Shown: positions 50,924-59,215 of the stretch, piece after piece
Layout: every line of letters starts with the position of its first letter
Numbering within the stretch: position 1 is the first letter of the stretch
Assembly: GCF_014705615.1 (NCBI RefSeq)
Contig: NZ_JACXJA010000050.1
Location: forward strand, 1-64,000
DNA: 64,000 nucleotides
Origin: Paenibacillus oceani
GTDB taxonomy: Bacteria; Bacillota; Bacilli; Paenibacillales; NBRC-103111
Direction of reading: 5' to 3'
Notes under the pieces: generated by a model
What the model was told of the DNA's origin: nothing
The model's database searches: none
The model's input: the letters and a program-made list of their open reading frames with translations, nothing else
Translations under genes and position numbers: made by a program

Positions 50924-52111
50924 ATGTCGAACTTGTTTCGACTCGCTGCAGCCGGAATCGCCCTATGTCTGGCTTATGTGCTGACGATACGGGGATTGGC
51001 CGCGATTCAGAAAGCCGATGCGCCGCCGCCCGGTTTCGCCGTGAACGAAGGCTTCGACACCGGAGAAGGAGAAAGCAAGCCGGACGGAACGGATACCGTT
51101 TCACCGATAACCGGCAAGTCCGCCTTAGGTTCCATAACGCCGTCCGACACGGAGCGGTACGATTTCGTCCAATCGCTGCAGGAGCATAACGAGACAGCCG
51201 GTCCGCTGTACGCGAGAGTGACCGGGGACCGCAGGATCGAGGTGCTGATCCCGTTTAACGGGGGACGTTACGCCCATTACTCGTTTCTGAAGGACGACCA
51301 AGACGATTTTATCAAGCTGCAAAACGGCGCCGTATCCGTGCTTGAACAGGGAAGCATCGTGAAGCTGTTCGACACGCTGCAGCCTTGGAGCAACAAGGAA
51401 TTTGCCTTCAACGTCTTGCCGGAGGGTGCGGCGCGCAAGGCCGAATGGATACCGGAGCACAGCGGCGTCGGTACGGCGTTCGCCGAATCGCAGCGCATTT
51501 CTTTCGACGGTACGGAAATAACCGATTGGACGCCGGGCAAGCCGCTGCAGGCAGTCGGGGCGGTTAAGATCGAGCAGCGGCTGAAGGCGATTTTCCCGGA
51601 CGATCCGGTACATCCGGTCGCTGATATCGAAAGCTTGTTCACCGCTGACAAGGGCGGGGTGTCGATCCAAGCCAAAATCACTTGGCTGCAAAACGCGACG
51701 ATCACGGCCGGGTACGGGATGATGTTTCCCGTATTGAGCTCTTTTGCCGGCAAGCTCGTTACCAGTTACGGGAATGTGTACGACGCCACGGCAACCGACG
51801 GCAGCGTAACGAATCTGATCGAAGACGACCGTGCGTCCAGTTATGCCTTCGTTCCTACTTCCGGAGGCGGGAACGGAGAATCCGGCGTTATGGTGGCGAT
51901 GAATGTGGACGATATCGTCAAAACGTTCCGCTACGGGGAGGCGGGCAGAAGAGCGGCCGGCCCGATCGTCTGGCTGCAGCACCGGGACCAAACGATGCAG
52001 AAGCTGTATCCGCATGTGTACCACAATCATCCGGTGAAGCCGGGGGATACGTATGAGGTGGCCGGGCGTTTCTTCATCGGCGAAATGCCGCCGGTGTTCA
52101 CGGCCAGGTAA
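50924..52111 (+). CDS. Membrane-anchored secreted protein of unknown function
   Basis: The protein has 395 residues from the ATG at 50924, with GGGAGGGAAAG upstream; the frame is open from 50822. One N-terminal membrane segment (LFRLAAAGIALCLAYVLTI) is followed by a polar linker and a beta-rich extracytoplasmic region. Recognisable stretches such as DRRIEVLIPFNGGRYAHYSFLKD, WIPEHSGVGTAFAESQRISFDG, ITAGYGMMFPVLSSFAGKL and VWLQHRDQTMQKLYPHVYHNHPV do not fit a family known to me. It could be a carbohydrate-active or adhesive protein. Two hairpins follow it. Confidence 0.7.
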   Translation: MSNLFRLAAAGIALCLAYVLTIRGLAAIQKADAPPPGFAVNEGFDTGEGESKPDGTDTVSPITGKSALGSITPSDTERYDFVQSLQEHNETAGPLYARVTGDRRIEVLIPFNGGRYAHYSFLKDDQDDFIKLQNGAVSVLEQGSIVKLFDTLQPWSNKEFAFNVLPEGAARKAEWIPEHSGVGTAFAESQRISFDGTEITDWTPGKPLQAVGAVKIEQRLKAIFPDDPVHPVADIESLFTADKGGVSIQAKITWLQNATITAGYGMMFPVLSSFAGKLVTSYGNVYDATATDGSVTNLIEDDRASSYAFVPTSGGGNGESGVMVAMNVDDIVKTFRYGEAGRRAAGPIVWLQHRDQTMQKLYPHVYHNHPVKPGDTYEVAGRFFIGEMPPVFTAR

Positions 52112-52157
52112 GTGCGCGGCTCAGATGGCCCGACAGAGGCCGTCGGCCTGATCGGCG

Positions 52158-52200
52158 AAAAGGACCTCAGCTTCCACGACGCAGTGGAGATTGGGTCCTA
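52158..52200. repeat. Hairpin similar to the terminator at 29418
   Basis: AAAGGACCTCAGCTTCCAC pairs imperfectly with GTGGAGATTGGGTCCT. Sequence and layout match the hairpin at 29418-29462 except that no U-tract follows. Confidence 0.5.
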
Positions 52201-52206
52201 ACGCTT

Positions 52207-52256
52207 GGGAGGGGCGTCTCCCGTGTATGCGCACACGTATGGGACGCCTCTGTTTG
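52207..52256 (+). terminator. Strong hairpin after the secreted protein gene
   Basis: AGGGGCGTC pairs with GGACGCCTCT, with GTGT...ACAC inside, followed by TGTTTGTT. It lies between convergent genes. Confidence 0.6.
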
Positions 52257-52269
52257 TTCCAGCTCTTAT

Positions 52270-52737
52270 TCACCAGACGCTTGGCAAAACTTTAATATCG
52301 CGGTCCAGCCGGGACAGGAACGAATAGTTCGGGTTAAAGGTGAAGATCCGCCGAATTCGGTAGTGCAGCAGCACGACCGCAGTGAGCGCCTCGTTCAGCG
52401 AGAACCGGCAATCTTGATACTCCGTCAGCAGCCGCCTTGCTTCCCGCTCCAGCTCGGGGCCTCCGGGGATGATCGTAAGAATGCCCATCTGTTCGGCTTT
52501 GTCCACCGTGTTCAGAAACATTTGCGCATCCGAGAAGTCGAAATGGTTGCGCAGCCACTGATGTGTCTCGAAGACGACGTAGTTGGTCGTGGACAGCGGC
52601 CGGTCCAAGTCGTGAAGTTCGTAGAACAGCGAACGGGCTTTCAGATAATAAGGGTCCTCCGGGTTCATAAATGCCATCCAGGCGGACTGATCGAGAAAGA
52701 CGGAATAGGCCGGGGACGATTGATCATGCGAATTCAT
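52270..52737 (-). CDS. PIN-domain (VapC-like) protein with altered active site
   Basis: The protein has 155 residues from the ATG at 52737 (GGAGGTGG upstream). The PIN fold is clear: VFLDQSAWMAF with the first Asp, TNYVVFETHQWL with the Glu, FSLNEALTAVVLLHYRI and IFTFNPNYSFL. In active VapC nucleases the last two blocks carry Asp (SFxDA and TFDxxF). Here they read N-E and N, so the metal site looks incomplete. The gene overlaps the upstream antitoxin-like gene by 14 nt. It is either a weakened toxin, a regulator, or a PIN subgroup with other ligands. Confidence 0.78.
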   Translation of the reverse strand: MNSHDQSSPAYSVFLDQSAWMAFMNPEDPYYLKARSLFYELHDLDRPLSTTNYVVFETHQWLRNHFDFSDAQMFLNTVDKAEQMGILTIIPGGPELEREARRLLTEYQDCRFSLNEALTAVVLLHYRIRRIFTFNPNYSFLSRLDRDIKVLPSVW

Positions 52738-53086
52738 CAATCTCCACCTCCGTTTCCGCGTCCCGGCTTTGTCTGCGGCCGGTCAGTCCGTCCAAGGCGA
52801 GCAGCGGATTGTTTTCGATCTGCAGCGAATTCACCTTGGCGATCCGCTCTTGTCCTCGAAGCAGCAGTTGCTGCTTCAGCAAGTAATGAACGACGGCGCT
52901 AACGGACGTATTCTGGGCTTCGGCGAGCTGCCGGCACTTTTCGTAGTATTCGGGCTGGAGCTCTACGGCTGTGCTCGCATCATCGGGCATTTCCCGGGTG
53001 CCGTCCTGATCGTGTCCGATGAACTGATTGGCGGCATCCTTCCATTTTTTTAGCTGATTGTGCATAAAATCTTTCGAGCTGCTCAT
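52724..53086 (-). CDS. Probable antitoxin-like DNA-binding partner of the PIN protein
   Basis: The protein has 120 residues. The ATG at 53086 follows GGAAGGTG. The middle (about residues 42-75) reads VELQPEYYEKCRQLAEAQNTSVSAVVHYLLKQQLLL, the strand-helix-helix of a ribbon-helix-helix protein. The N-terminus is a short helical region and the C-terminus is acidic (RDAETEVEIDEF), as in antitoxins that cover their toxin. It overlaps the PIN gene by 14 nt, as in type II modules. The long N-terminal extension is unusual for a VapB. Confidence 0.68.
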   Translation of the reverse strand: MSSSKDFMHNQLKKWKDAANQFIGHDQDGTREMPDDASTAVELQPEYYEKCRQLAEAQNTSVSAVVHYLLKQQLLLRGQERIAKVNSLQIENNPLLALDGLTGRRQSRDAETEVEIDEFA

Positions 53087-53323
53087 GAAGTTTCACCTTC
53101 CGCTTACTTGGAATAGTCGAATAATGACGACGTTATGTATGTCGATACAGAGTCAATTTCCTAATCAAAATCAATCCCACGAACGAACAAACTGGAGAAA
53201 CGGGTACGGATCTGTAACGGATTATGAAAGAGACTCTCCAGTCCAGTATATAAAATCCGACAGGCGTCTGCCAGACCTCGATTCGCAGCTTCCTACAACA
53301 TTCGGGACAAGACGACATTTTCT

Positions 53324-53355
53324 GGGCGCGGCAAAGCAAGCGGGCGCCCTTTTTT
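53324..53355 (+). terminator. Orphan plus-strand terminator hairpin
   Basis: GGGCGC pairs with GCGCCC around GGCAAAGCAAGCGG, followed by six T. No plus-strand gene with a ribosome binding site was found before it, so it may end a short RNA from the 53100-53320 region. Confidence 0.45.
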
Positions 53356-53493
53356 GCCGGCATCCCGCATCTTTGGCCTGCTCGAATTCGGCATAATCCG
53401 CTATTACCCAAAAAATCGACAGTTGAAACACCGCTATTTTCAAAAAGCTGCGCATGCCCGGCAGGCCGGACAAAAATGTTTCCGTTTTACTTC

Positions 53494-53721
53494 TTACTGA
53501 CTGGCAGTCTCCTGTTCCTCCGCTTGCCGGGGAGCCTGATCTCTGACAATCGTCTCCTGCAATTCCCTCAGTTGCATCTTGACCAGCTTTAATTCGGCTA
53601 TGATTTTGTCCGGTTTGGCGGCTCTTTTGACGATTACGGCTACGATTGCGAAAAAAATAACATTGATTAGCAGAAACATAATAATCGGTCCGAATGCTAT
53701 GATTGACATAGAATTCTCCAT
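53494..53721 (-). CDS. Small single-span membrane protein
   Basis: The protein has 75 residues from the ATG at 53721, with GGGGAGG 9 nt upstream; an ATG three codons earlier touches the site. One membrane segment (IIAFGPIIMFLLINVIFFAIVAVIV, about residues 6-30) is followed by a basic stop-transfer (KRAAKPDKI) and a helical, charged tail (AELKLVKMQLRELQETIV) likely to form a coiled coil in the cytoplasm. Such proteins are common in Bacillota; no function is known. Confidence 0.75.
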   Translation of the reverse strand: MENSMSIIAFGPIIMFLLINVIFFAIVAVIVKRAAKPDKIIAELKLVKMQLRELQETIVRDQAPRQAEEQETASQ

Positions 53722-54041
53722 GAATCTCATCCTCCCCTTAACATAAGTGGTATATAGTCCCATCGACCATACTCGTTATACCATATTCCGGCAGGAGAGT
53801 CTATTATTCGACCTATCGGAAGAGTAAGGGATTCAGCTGTTCAGTTGCCGCATTTCGTCCGGTGTTCGCAGGGAGGCTATCTGATCTGTGCGTCGCAGCG
53901 GGGCACTGCGCTGGATGGCGGATGGACATGCGCGGATAAAGGAAACACCGGCATATGGCCCACGTGGGGGCGATACCGGTGCTTCCTTGTGGAAGGCTGA
54001 CGGAAATGGCGGTTAGGCCGCCGGTTCAGCCGGTGATCCTG
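53722..54041. other. Intergenic region
   Basis: It holds the upstream region of the small membrane protein and the terminator of the nucleotidase (53939-53988). No gene was seen. Confidence 0.5.
53939..53988 (-). terminator. Terminator of the SLH nucleotidase gene
   Basis: On the minus strand AAGGAAGCACCGG pairs with CCGGTGTTTCCTT across a CCCACGTGGGC inner stem, followed by TATCC. Confidence 0.65.
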
Positions 54042-56111
54042 CTACTCCGCTGCAGCGGCATTCAAGACGGTGATACGTCCTTCCAGCTGCGGAGAAACAG
54101 TCGGGTGTTTTTGCAAATATTCGTAGAAAGCGTCCCGCAAGTAGCTTTTCGTCTTCGACAGCAGCTTCGTCTCGTCCTTCAGCATCGTGAACTTGTCGCC
54201 GCCTCCGGTCAGGAAGTCGTTGGCTACGACTTTGTACATTTTCGTCGGGTCGATCGGCTGGCCGTCAACCGTAACTTCGACGAGGCGCGAGCCGGCTTCC
54301 TTCGAGGCGTCGAACGTATAGCTCAAGCCGGATACTTGCAAAAATCCGCCGGCTGCGCTAGGGTACCACGACACGCCGTGCTCCAGCGCGTCCCACACCG
54401 TCTGGCCGCTGGCTTCGACCATGACGACGGTATTGTCGAACGGCAGAGCCGCGTACACGTTCTCCAGCGTAATGTCGCCTTCATTGATACTCGCGCGGAT
54501 GCCGCCGCCGTTCTGCAAGGCGATGTCCGCCCCCGTCATCTCACGCAGGCTGTCGGCGACTGCATTGCCCAGATTCGATTCCTTCAGGCGTACCGTCTGC
54601 CGTTCGCCGTCCAGCGCCACACGGGTCTTGCCGACGACTTCCTGCATCTTGCCATCCAATTGCCCGCGATACTCATCGATAATCGAGGCAACTGCCGCAT
54701 CCTCCTCCAAATTTTCCGTCAAGAAAATATGAGCGAAGTTCAAGCCGAGCATGCTGCCGTTCATCATGTTCAGGTTGATCTGATTCAGCACCTCGGCATG
54801 TTTGCCTGGAGAGATCAGCCACGTATCGCCGATAATCTGCGGAAATTCGACCACGTCTTGTCCCCCGCCGATCTCTACGTCGATGCCGCTGACCTTGGTC
54901 GGCAGCACCGGGTTGTCGCCGTGCATATGCGCCAGCGCAATGACGACGTCGGTCCGGTCTTTCACAGCGTCCACCGTTTGACGGGCCGCTTCGAATTCAT
55001 TTTGAAAGCTGACGCCTTCGACATTTTTCGGATGTGTGTAGTAGTGGCTCTCGTCATCGGTAATACCGACGATTCCGATCTTGATGCCGTCGAGCTCTTT
55101 GATCACATAAGACTGCAAAAATTCGGGATTGGCTCCTTTGTACAACGTATTGGCCGATAAGAACGGAAAGTCGGCGCGCTTCGCATTGCTCTCCAGAACG
55201 TGAAACGGAAAGTCGAAGTCGTGATTGCCGAGCACCATCGCATCGTATTTCATCGCATTCATGACGTCGATCGTAGATTTGCCCTCGAACAGATTACCGA
55301 TGTTCGTATTGTACGGGGCGTCGCCGCCGTCTACGAGAAGCGTGTTCGGCTGGATCGCGCGCGTATCGTTAATGATTTTGCTCATATGCGCCAGTCCGCC
55401 GATTTCGCGCTTCGCGTCCTTCGGCTTGTAAGGCTCGAGATGGGAATGGATGTCCGAGGTGGCGAATACGGTAATAACCTTGAAATTCGGGTTGGCGACC
55501 AGCTTGGCCAGTATGACTGCGGCTTCTTCCCGCGAGATCAAGTCCGAGCTTGCCGCGTCTTCCTTCGTTGCGATGCCCAGCTCTTCGGCTTTATCCGCGA
55601 TATTCACTTGCTGTTCGGCTCCATATACGGTGCGGACGATCATCCCGATCCATTTGGACTTGGAGATGGCTTGATCGGGCATGTACATCCCGCCGTCGGA
55701 TTCGTCGGCGCGCACTTTCAGGGCGCCCTCGATATAGGCCGAGCCCCAATGACTATGAATATCGGGCGCCGAAGGCATCGTGAACGAATCGTCAATCACG
55801 CCGAGCGGATCTTCGTAACGGAACGATTTTTTGAGGGTCGGGTCTTCGGCCGGCAGGGAATGAATTTGCGGCAGCTTCAAGGCGCGTACGAGCATCGCGG
55901 CCGCCTCCGCCTTGGTCAGAAGACGCTGCGGATGGAAGCTGTCGCTGCGTTCCACGACACCCTTCTCCTGCAGAGCAAGGATCGCTTGCCGGTACGGGGA
56001 AGCCTGAATATCTTCGAACCCGACTGCAGGCGCAGGCGCAGCGTATAAGGTTGCTCCCAGAGTGGCGGCAAGTACGAATCCGGTCATACAGCTTGCGAGT
56101 TTTTTCTTCAT
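54042..56111 (-). CDS. S-layer-anchored 5'-nucleotidase/UshA-like metallophosphatase
   Basis: The protein has 689 residues. A signal peptide (KKKLASCMTGFVLAATLGATLYAAPAPA) is followed by SLH-type repeats at about 30-200 (YRQAILALQEKGVV, TKAEAAAMLVRALKLP), which bind pyruvylated cell-wall polymer. The metallophosphatase domain is at about 215-440: ATSDIHSHLEPY, LLVDGGDAPYN, VLGNHDFDFP and ALAHMHGD. The C-terminal nucleotide-binding domain is at about 480-680: NAVADSLREMTGADIALQNGGGIRASI and VVANDFLTGGGDKFTML. It should salvage nucleotides or UDP-sugars on the cell surface. A lone gene with a terminator. Confidence 0.9.
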   Translation of the reverse strand: MKKKLASCMTGFVLAATLGATLYAAPAPAVGFEDIQASPYRQAILALQEKGVVERSDSFHPQRLLTKAEAAAMLVRALKLPQIHSLPAEDPTLKKSFRYEDPLGVIDDSFTMPSAPDIHSHWGSAYIEGALKVRADESDGGMYMPDQAISKSKWIGMIVRTVYGAEQQVNIADKAEELGIATKEDAASSDLISREEAAVILAKLVANPNFKVITVFATSDIHSHLEPYKPKDAKREIGGLAHMSKIINDTRAIQPNTLLVDGGDAPYNTNIGNLFEGKSTIDVMNAMKYDAMVLGNHDFDFPFHVLESNAKRADFPFLSANTLYKGANPEFLQSYVIKELDGIKIGIVGITDDESHYYTHPKNVEGVSFQNEFEAARQTVDAVKDRTDVVIALAHMHGDNPVLPTKVSGIDVEIGGGQDVVEFPQIIGDTWLISPGKHAEVLNQINLNMMNGSMLGLNFAHIFLTENLEEDAAVASIIDEYRGQLDGKMQEVVGKTRVALDGERQTVRLKESNLGNAVADSLREMTGADIALQNGGGIRASINEGDITLENVYAALPFDNTVVMVEASGQTVWDALEHGVSWYPSAAGGFLQVSGLSYTFDASKEAGSRLVEVTVDGQPIDPTKMYKVVANDFLTGGGDKFTMLKDETKLLSKTKSYLRDAFYEYLQKHPTVSPQLEGRITVLNAAAAE

Positions 56112-56335
56112 GTCTGTAACAGCAGCTCCTTGTATGTAGTGATCAGAAGTTCATAAACCGATCGTCCCATAACTGTGTTAAGCGGGTGTTAACGTCATGT
56201 TAAGATTTGGATAACCCCGGGACGGAGGGCAATCGGAATTCGGATGGTTTTACCAGCGGTCCGGAAACGTTGAAGCTTTGCAGCCGGTAATATACAATGA
56301 GCGAATAGACATCTTTGCGAAATGAGGGGATCCCA

Positions 56336-57361
56336 TTGACCGAACAACCACGAAGCTGCTGCGGTTCGACAAGCCGGGCGGCGATGACATCTCCGGCAAA
56401 TGCCGAAGAGACGGCAAACGTTTCGTCAACTGTTGAAGCCGAGGCCGGCAGCGGAGCGCAAGCGTCCGAAAACCTGAATGCCGCTGGCACGGACAAGGCT
56501 CGGGAAGGGATGATTCTGCTTCCCGGAGGCACGTTCTGGATGGGCAATACAGGCAAGGACGGTTTCCCGGCAGACGGAGAAGGGCCGGTTCGGGAAGTAA
56601 ATCTGAACCCGTTTTATATAGATGCCTGCACGGTGACGAACCGGCAGTTTGCGGAGTTTGCTGAGGCTACGGGATACCGGACGGAAGCGGAGAAGTTCGG
56701 CTGGTCGTATGTATTCGATATGTTTGTGACGCCGCGGCTTACCCCATTTTTAATGGGACAGGTACAGGGGACGCCGTGGTGGTTCGCGGTGAAAGGCGCT
56801 TTCTGGAATCAGCCGGAAGGGCCGGGCTCGGCGATCTCGGACCGGATGGATCACCCGGTTGTACACGTCACCTGGAACGACGCCGCCGCCTATTGCAAAT
56901 GGGCCGGCAAGCGGCTGCCGACCGAAGCGGAATGGGAGTACGCGGCCCGCGGCGGACTGGACCGGAACACCTACCCGTGGGGCAACGAGCTTACGCCGGA
57001 CGGAAACCATATGTGCAACATTTGGCAAGGAACGTTCCCGGAAAAAAATACAGCCAGGGACGGCTACGTCGGAACGGCTCCGGCCAAGTCTTTCGAGCCG
57101 AACGGCTACGGCTTGTACAACGTGTCGGGCAACGTCTGGGAGTGGGTGTCCGACTGGTTCAGCCCAAGCTACTACAAGGAAGGTCCCGCGGACAATCCGC
57201 AAGGGCCGGCTAAAGGCGACCGGCGCAGTATGCGGGGCGGGTCGTATTTGTGCCACAAATCGTATTGCAACCGGTACCGTGTAGCGGCGCGTAATGCCAA
57301 TACGCCCGACAGCTCGTCGGGAAATATCGGCTTCCGGTGCGTAACGGATGTGAAGCGGTAA
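56336..57361 (+). CDS. Formylglycine-generating enzyme (SUMF1/FGE family)
   Basis: The protein has 341 residues. A TTG at 56336 is preferred (GAGGGGAT upstream), giving an N-terminus with S-C-C-G, as often seen before this fold. Landmarks are GGTFWMGN, TNRQFAEFAEATGYRTEAEKFGWSYVF, HPVVHVTWNDAAAYCKWAGKRLPTEAEWEYAARGG, and NVSGNVWEWVSDWF. The catalytic copper pair is intact in SYLCHKSYCNRYR (Cys-x4-Cys), followed by ANTPDSSSGNIGFRC. This distinguishes a real FGE from non-catalytic SUMF1-like proteins. It turns a cysteine in CxPxR of sulfatases into formylglycine. No sulfatase gene lies in the window. Confidence 0.9.
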   Translation: MTEQPRSCCGSTSRAAMTSPANAEETANVSSTVEAEAGSGAQASENLNAAGTDKAREGMILLPGGTFWMGNTGKDGFPADGEGPVREVNLNPFYIDACTVTNRQFAEFAEATGYRTEAEKFGWSYVFDMFVTPRLTPFLMGQVQGTPWWFAVKGAFWNQPEGPGSAISDRMDHPVVHVTWNDAAAYCKWAGKRLPTEAEWEYAARGGLDRNTYPWGNELTPDGNHMCNIWQGTFPEKNTARDGYVGTAPAKSFEPNGYGLYNVSGNVWEWVSDWFSPSYYKEGPADNPQGPAKGDRRSMRGGSYLCHKSYCNRYRVAARNANTPDSSSGNIGFRCVTDVKR

Positions 57362-57623
57362 GGGGAAGAGGGGCATGCAGGAGAAGGCTGGCTAATGCTG
57401 GGTAATGCCATGATGTAGGGCGGACATCGGCCGGTTGCGGCGTTCTCGCAGGCGGGGTTTTACTATGCAGGGTGACATCTGGGCGAGGCGGAGAAGTCTG
57501 AACGCTGGGGAGCGATTGAAAGATGTCCATGTCTGGGAAAAGGATCAAAAGGGAACGATCGCAGGAGCAGAAGGCAGCCGGTATGGCGGCGGTGGATCGT
57601 CTTGACGGGGGCGGGATGCGGCT

Positions 57624-58424
57624 ATGATGACGAGTCTGCTGATCGTTTGTTTGCTGACGGTGCTGATTCATGCGGCGGAGACGCTGTCGTACGCGGTCCG
57701 GTTCGCCGGGGTGCGGATGGGCAAGCTTGCCGTCGCGTTGTCGCTCACGGGAGTGATCGTGCTTGTAGCCCGAACCGCGAATCTGGCGCAAGCGCCGCTG
57801 ACCGGGAAGATGGTCGATCAGGCATTAAAGGACCCGGGCTTCGATCTGGAGACGGTGCTAAGGCTGATCATTGCGGCGTCCACGCTCGGTACGCTGATCG
57901 CCATTACGTTGTTTCCGTCGTTCGTGCGGCTGTTTTCGCGAGCCGTCGTTCATCTGGAGGTGGCAGGCTCGATCCCGAAGCTGGTAAGCGGCGTCACGGT
58001 GGACAAGCTCCGGTCGGCCCGAACTCATTTTCGCAAGCCGACCTGGTCGATGCTGCGCAGCCTGAGGCTGTATGGCATCCCGAAGCGGTTTTTGCTGCTG
58101 AATATGACGGTTACCGCGATCTATACGATCGGCGTGTTGTCCACGCTGTATGCTTCCTATATGGACCCGGACCATCTTGTCGCAATCTCCCAATCGTCGG
58201 GGCTGATCAACGGAATGGCTACGATTCTGCTGACCCTGTTTATCGATCCGCAGGTCGCGATCCATACCGACCGGGCGCTGGCCGACCCGAAAGAAAAACC
58301 GAAGCTTGGCCGGATGTTCGGCCTGATGATGTTCTCGCGTCTGTGCGGCACGTTGCTGGCGCAGGCGATATTTTGGCCCGCCGCCTGGTGGGTCGGCGCG
58401 CTTGCGAGGTGGCTGCTGGTGTAA
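57624..58424 (+). CDS. amj: Lipid II flippase Amj
   Basis: The protein has 266 residues with six membrane segments. The start LLIVCLLTVLIHAAETLSYAVRFAGVRMGKLAVALSL and the blocks VLVARTANLAQAPLTGKMVD and FIDPQVAIHTDRAL match the DUF2837/Amj (YdaH) family. In Bacillus subtilis Amj can replace MurJ for moving lipid II across the membrane and is induced by envelope stress (SigM). A GGGGG run precedes the ATG. It stands alone after the FGE gene. Confidence 0.88.
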   Translation: MMTSLLIVCLLTVLIHAAETLSYAVRFAGVRMGKLAVALSLTGVIVLVARTANLAQAPLTGKMVDQALKDPGFDLETVLRLIIAASTLGTLIAITLFPSFVRLFSRAVVHLEVAGSIPKLVSGVTVDKLRSARTHFRKPTWSMLRSLRLYGIPKRFLLLNMTVTAIYTIGVLSTLYASYMDPDHLVAISQSSGLINGMATILLTLFIDPQVAIHTDRALADPKEKPKLGRMFGLMMFSRLCGTLLAQAIFWPAAWWVGALARWLLV

Positions 58425-59215
58425 ACGGGCGGGGGAGGAGGAACATTGGTCCTCGGAGAATCGTGGAGGCCAAAGATCGAAGACCGTTTAGCCTGTGAAG
58501 AAGGCTTGGAACGGTCTTTTCGTTGAACGATCTAAGACGTGCTAAAAGCTCTTATCCCCAACTTACCACGCCTGGCCCAACCTTTGGGTTACTTCCACCT
58601 TCATTCGGCCTAATTAGAGACGTTAGAGACTCTTATTTCCCGAGCGTCGCTGTCTGCGGACAAAATAAGATACGATAGCGGCTCTTATTCCCTCGACTTT
58701 CCGCGATTCTGGGCAAAACCGACGAATTAAGAGGTGCGAAAGGCTCCTATTTCCCCCCAATTTACGTTTCTAGCCAAAATAAGACGTGCTAAAAGCTCTT
58801 ATCCCTCTCTCTTCGTGCAGTCCTGCTGCTGTGCGGGAATCTGTTTACGATAAAAGAATGTGTAAACTTTTGAAGCGATCAAGGGGTAAAGCTTCATTGT
58901 GTTACGTGAAAAGCAAACCGGGAGTTCCTGCACCGAGAGCAGCCGCGGCATGTATAGGTTCATTCGCCCTCGGAAAAGGCTTTGATAAGTTGATTTTCTA
59001 CCAGGGGCGGATAAGTTTAGAAGGCCGTCAGACGGCTGGTGCACTTTGTGCTACTGCTCTTGCCGCTGCTGTTGTTTCCGCACCTGTACCTGTTACTGCA
59101 CCTATTGTGGATTTGTATATACCTGTTACTTCTACTGCTTCCTCTATTGCTTCGTATTTTGCTTCCACCACTGCTTCGTTTGAGATCTTTCTACTACTTC
59201 TTGCTACTACTTCCG
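58425..59215. other. Intergenic region with hairpin array and low-complexity tract
   Basis: A hairpin array occupies 58530-58806. From about 59040 to 59230 a pyrimidine-rich low-complexity tract (CTGCTTCTACTGC-like) leads into the 3' end of the kinase gene. The plus-strand frames 58786-59316 and 59039-59413 are products of this tract and are not supported as genes. Confidence 0.55.
58530..58806. repeat. Hairpin array, family 4
   Basis: Units AATTAGAG...CTCTTATT, AATAAGA...TCTTATT, AATTAAGAG...CTCCTATT and AATAAGA...TCTTATC begin at 58612, 58664, 58725 and 58778 (52, 61 and 53 nt apart). An extra unit at 58530-58558 shares AAGACGTGCTAAAAGCTC with the last one. Confidence 0.8.

Noticed and set aside
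53133-53411. Minus-strand frame with SSCPECCRKLRIEVWQTPVGFYILDW
   Set aside because: The CPxCC and TPVGFY text looks protein-like, but the internal ATG at 53318 has no ribosome binding site and no family is certain. Homology search of that stretch would decide.
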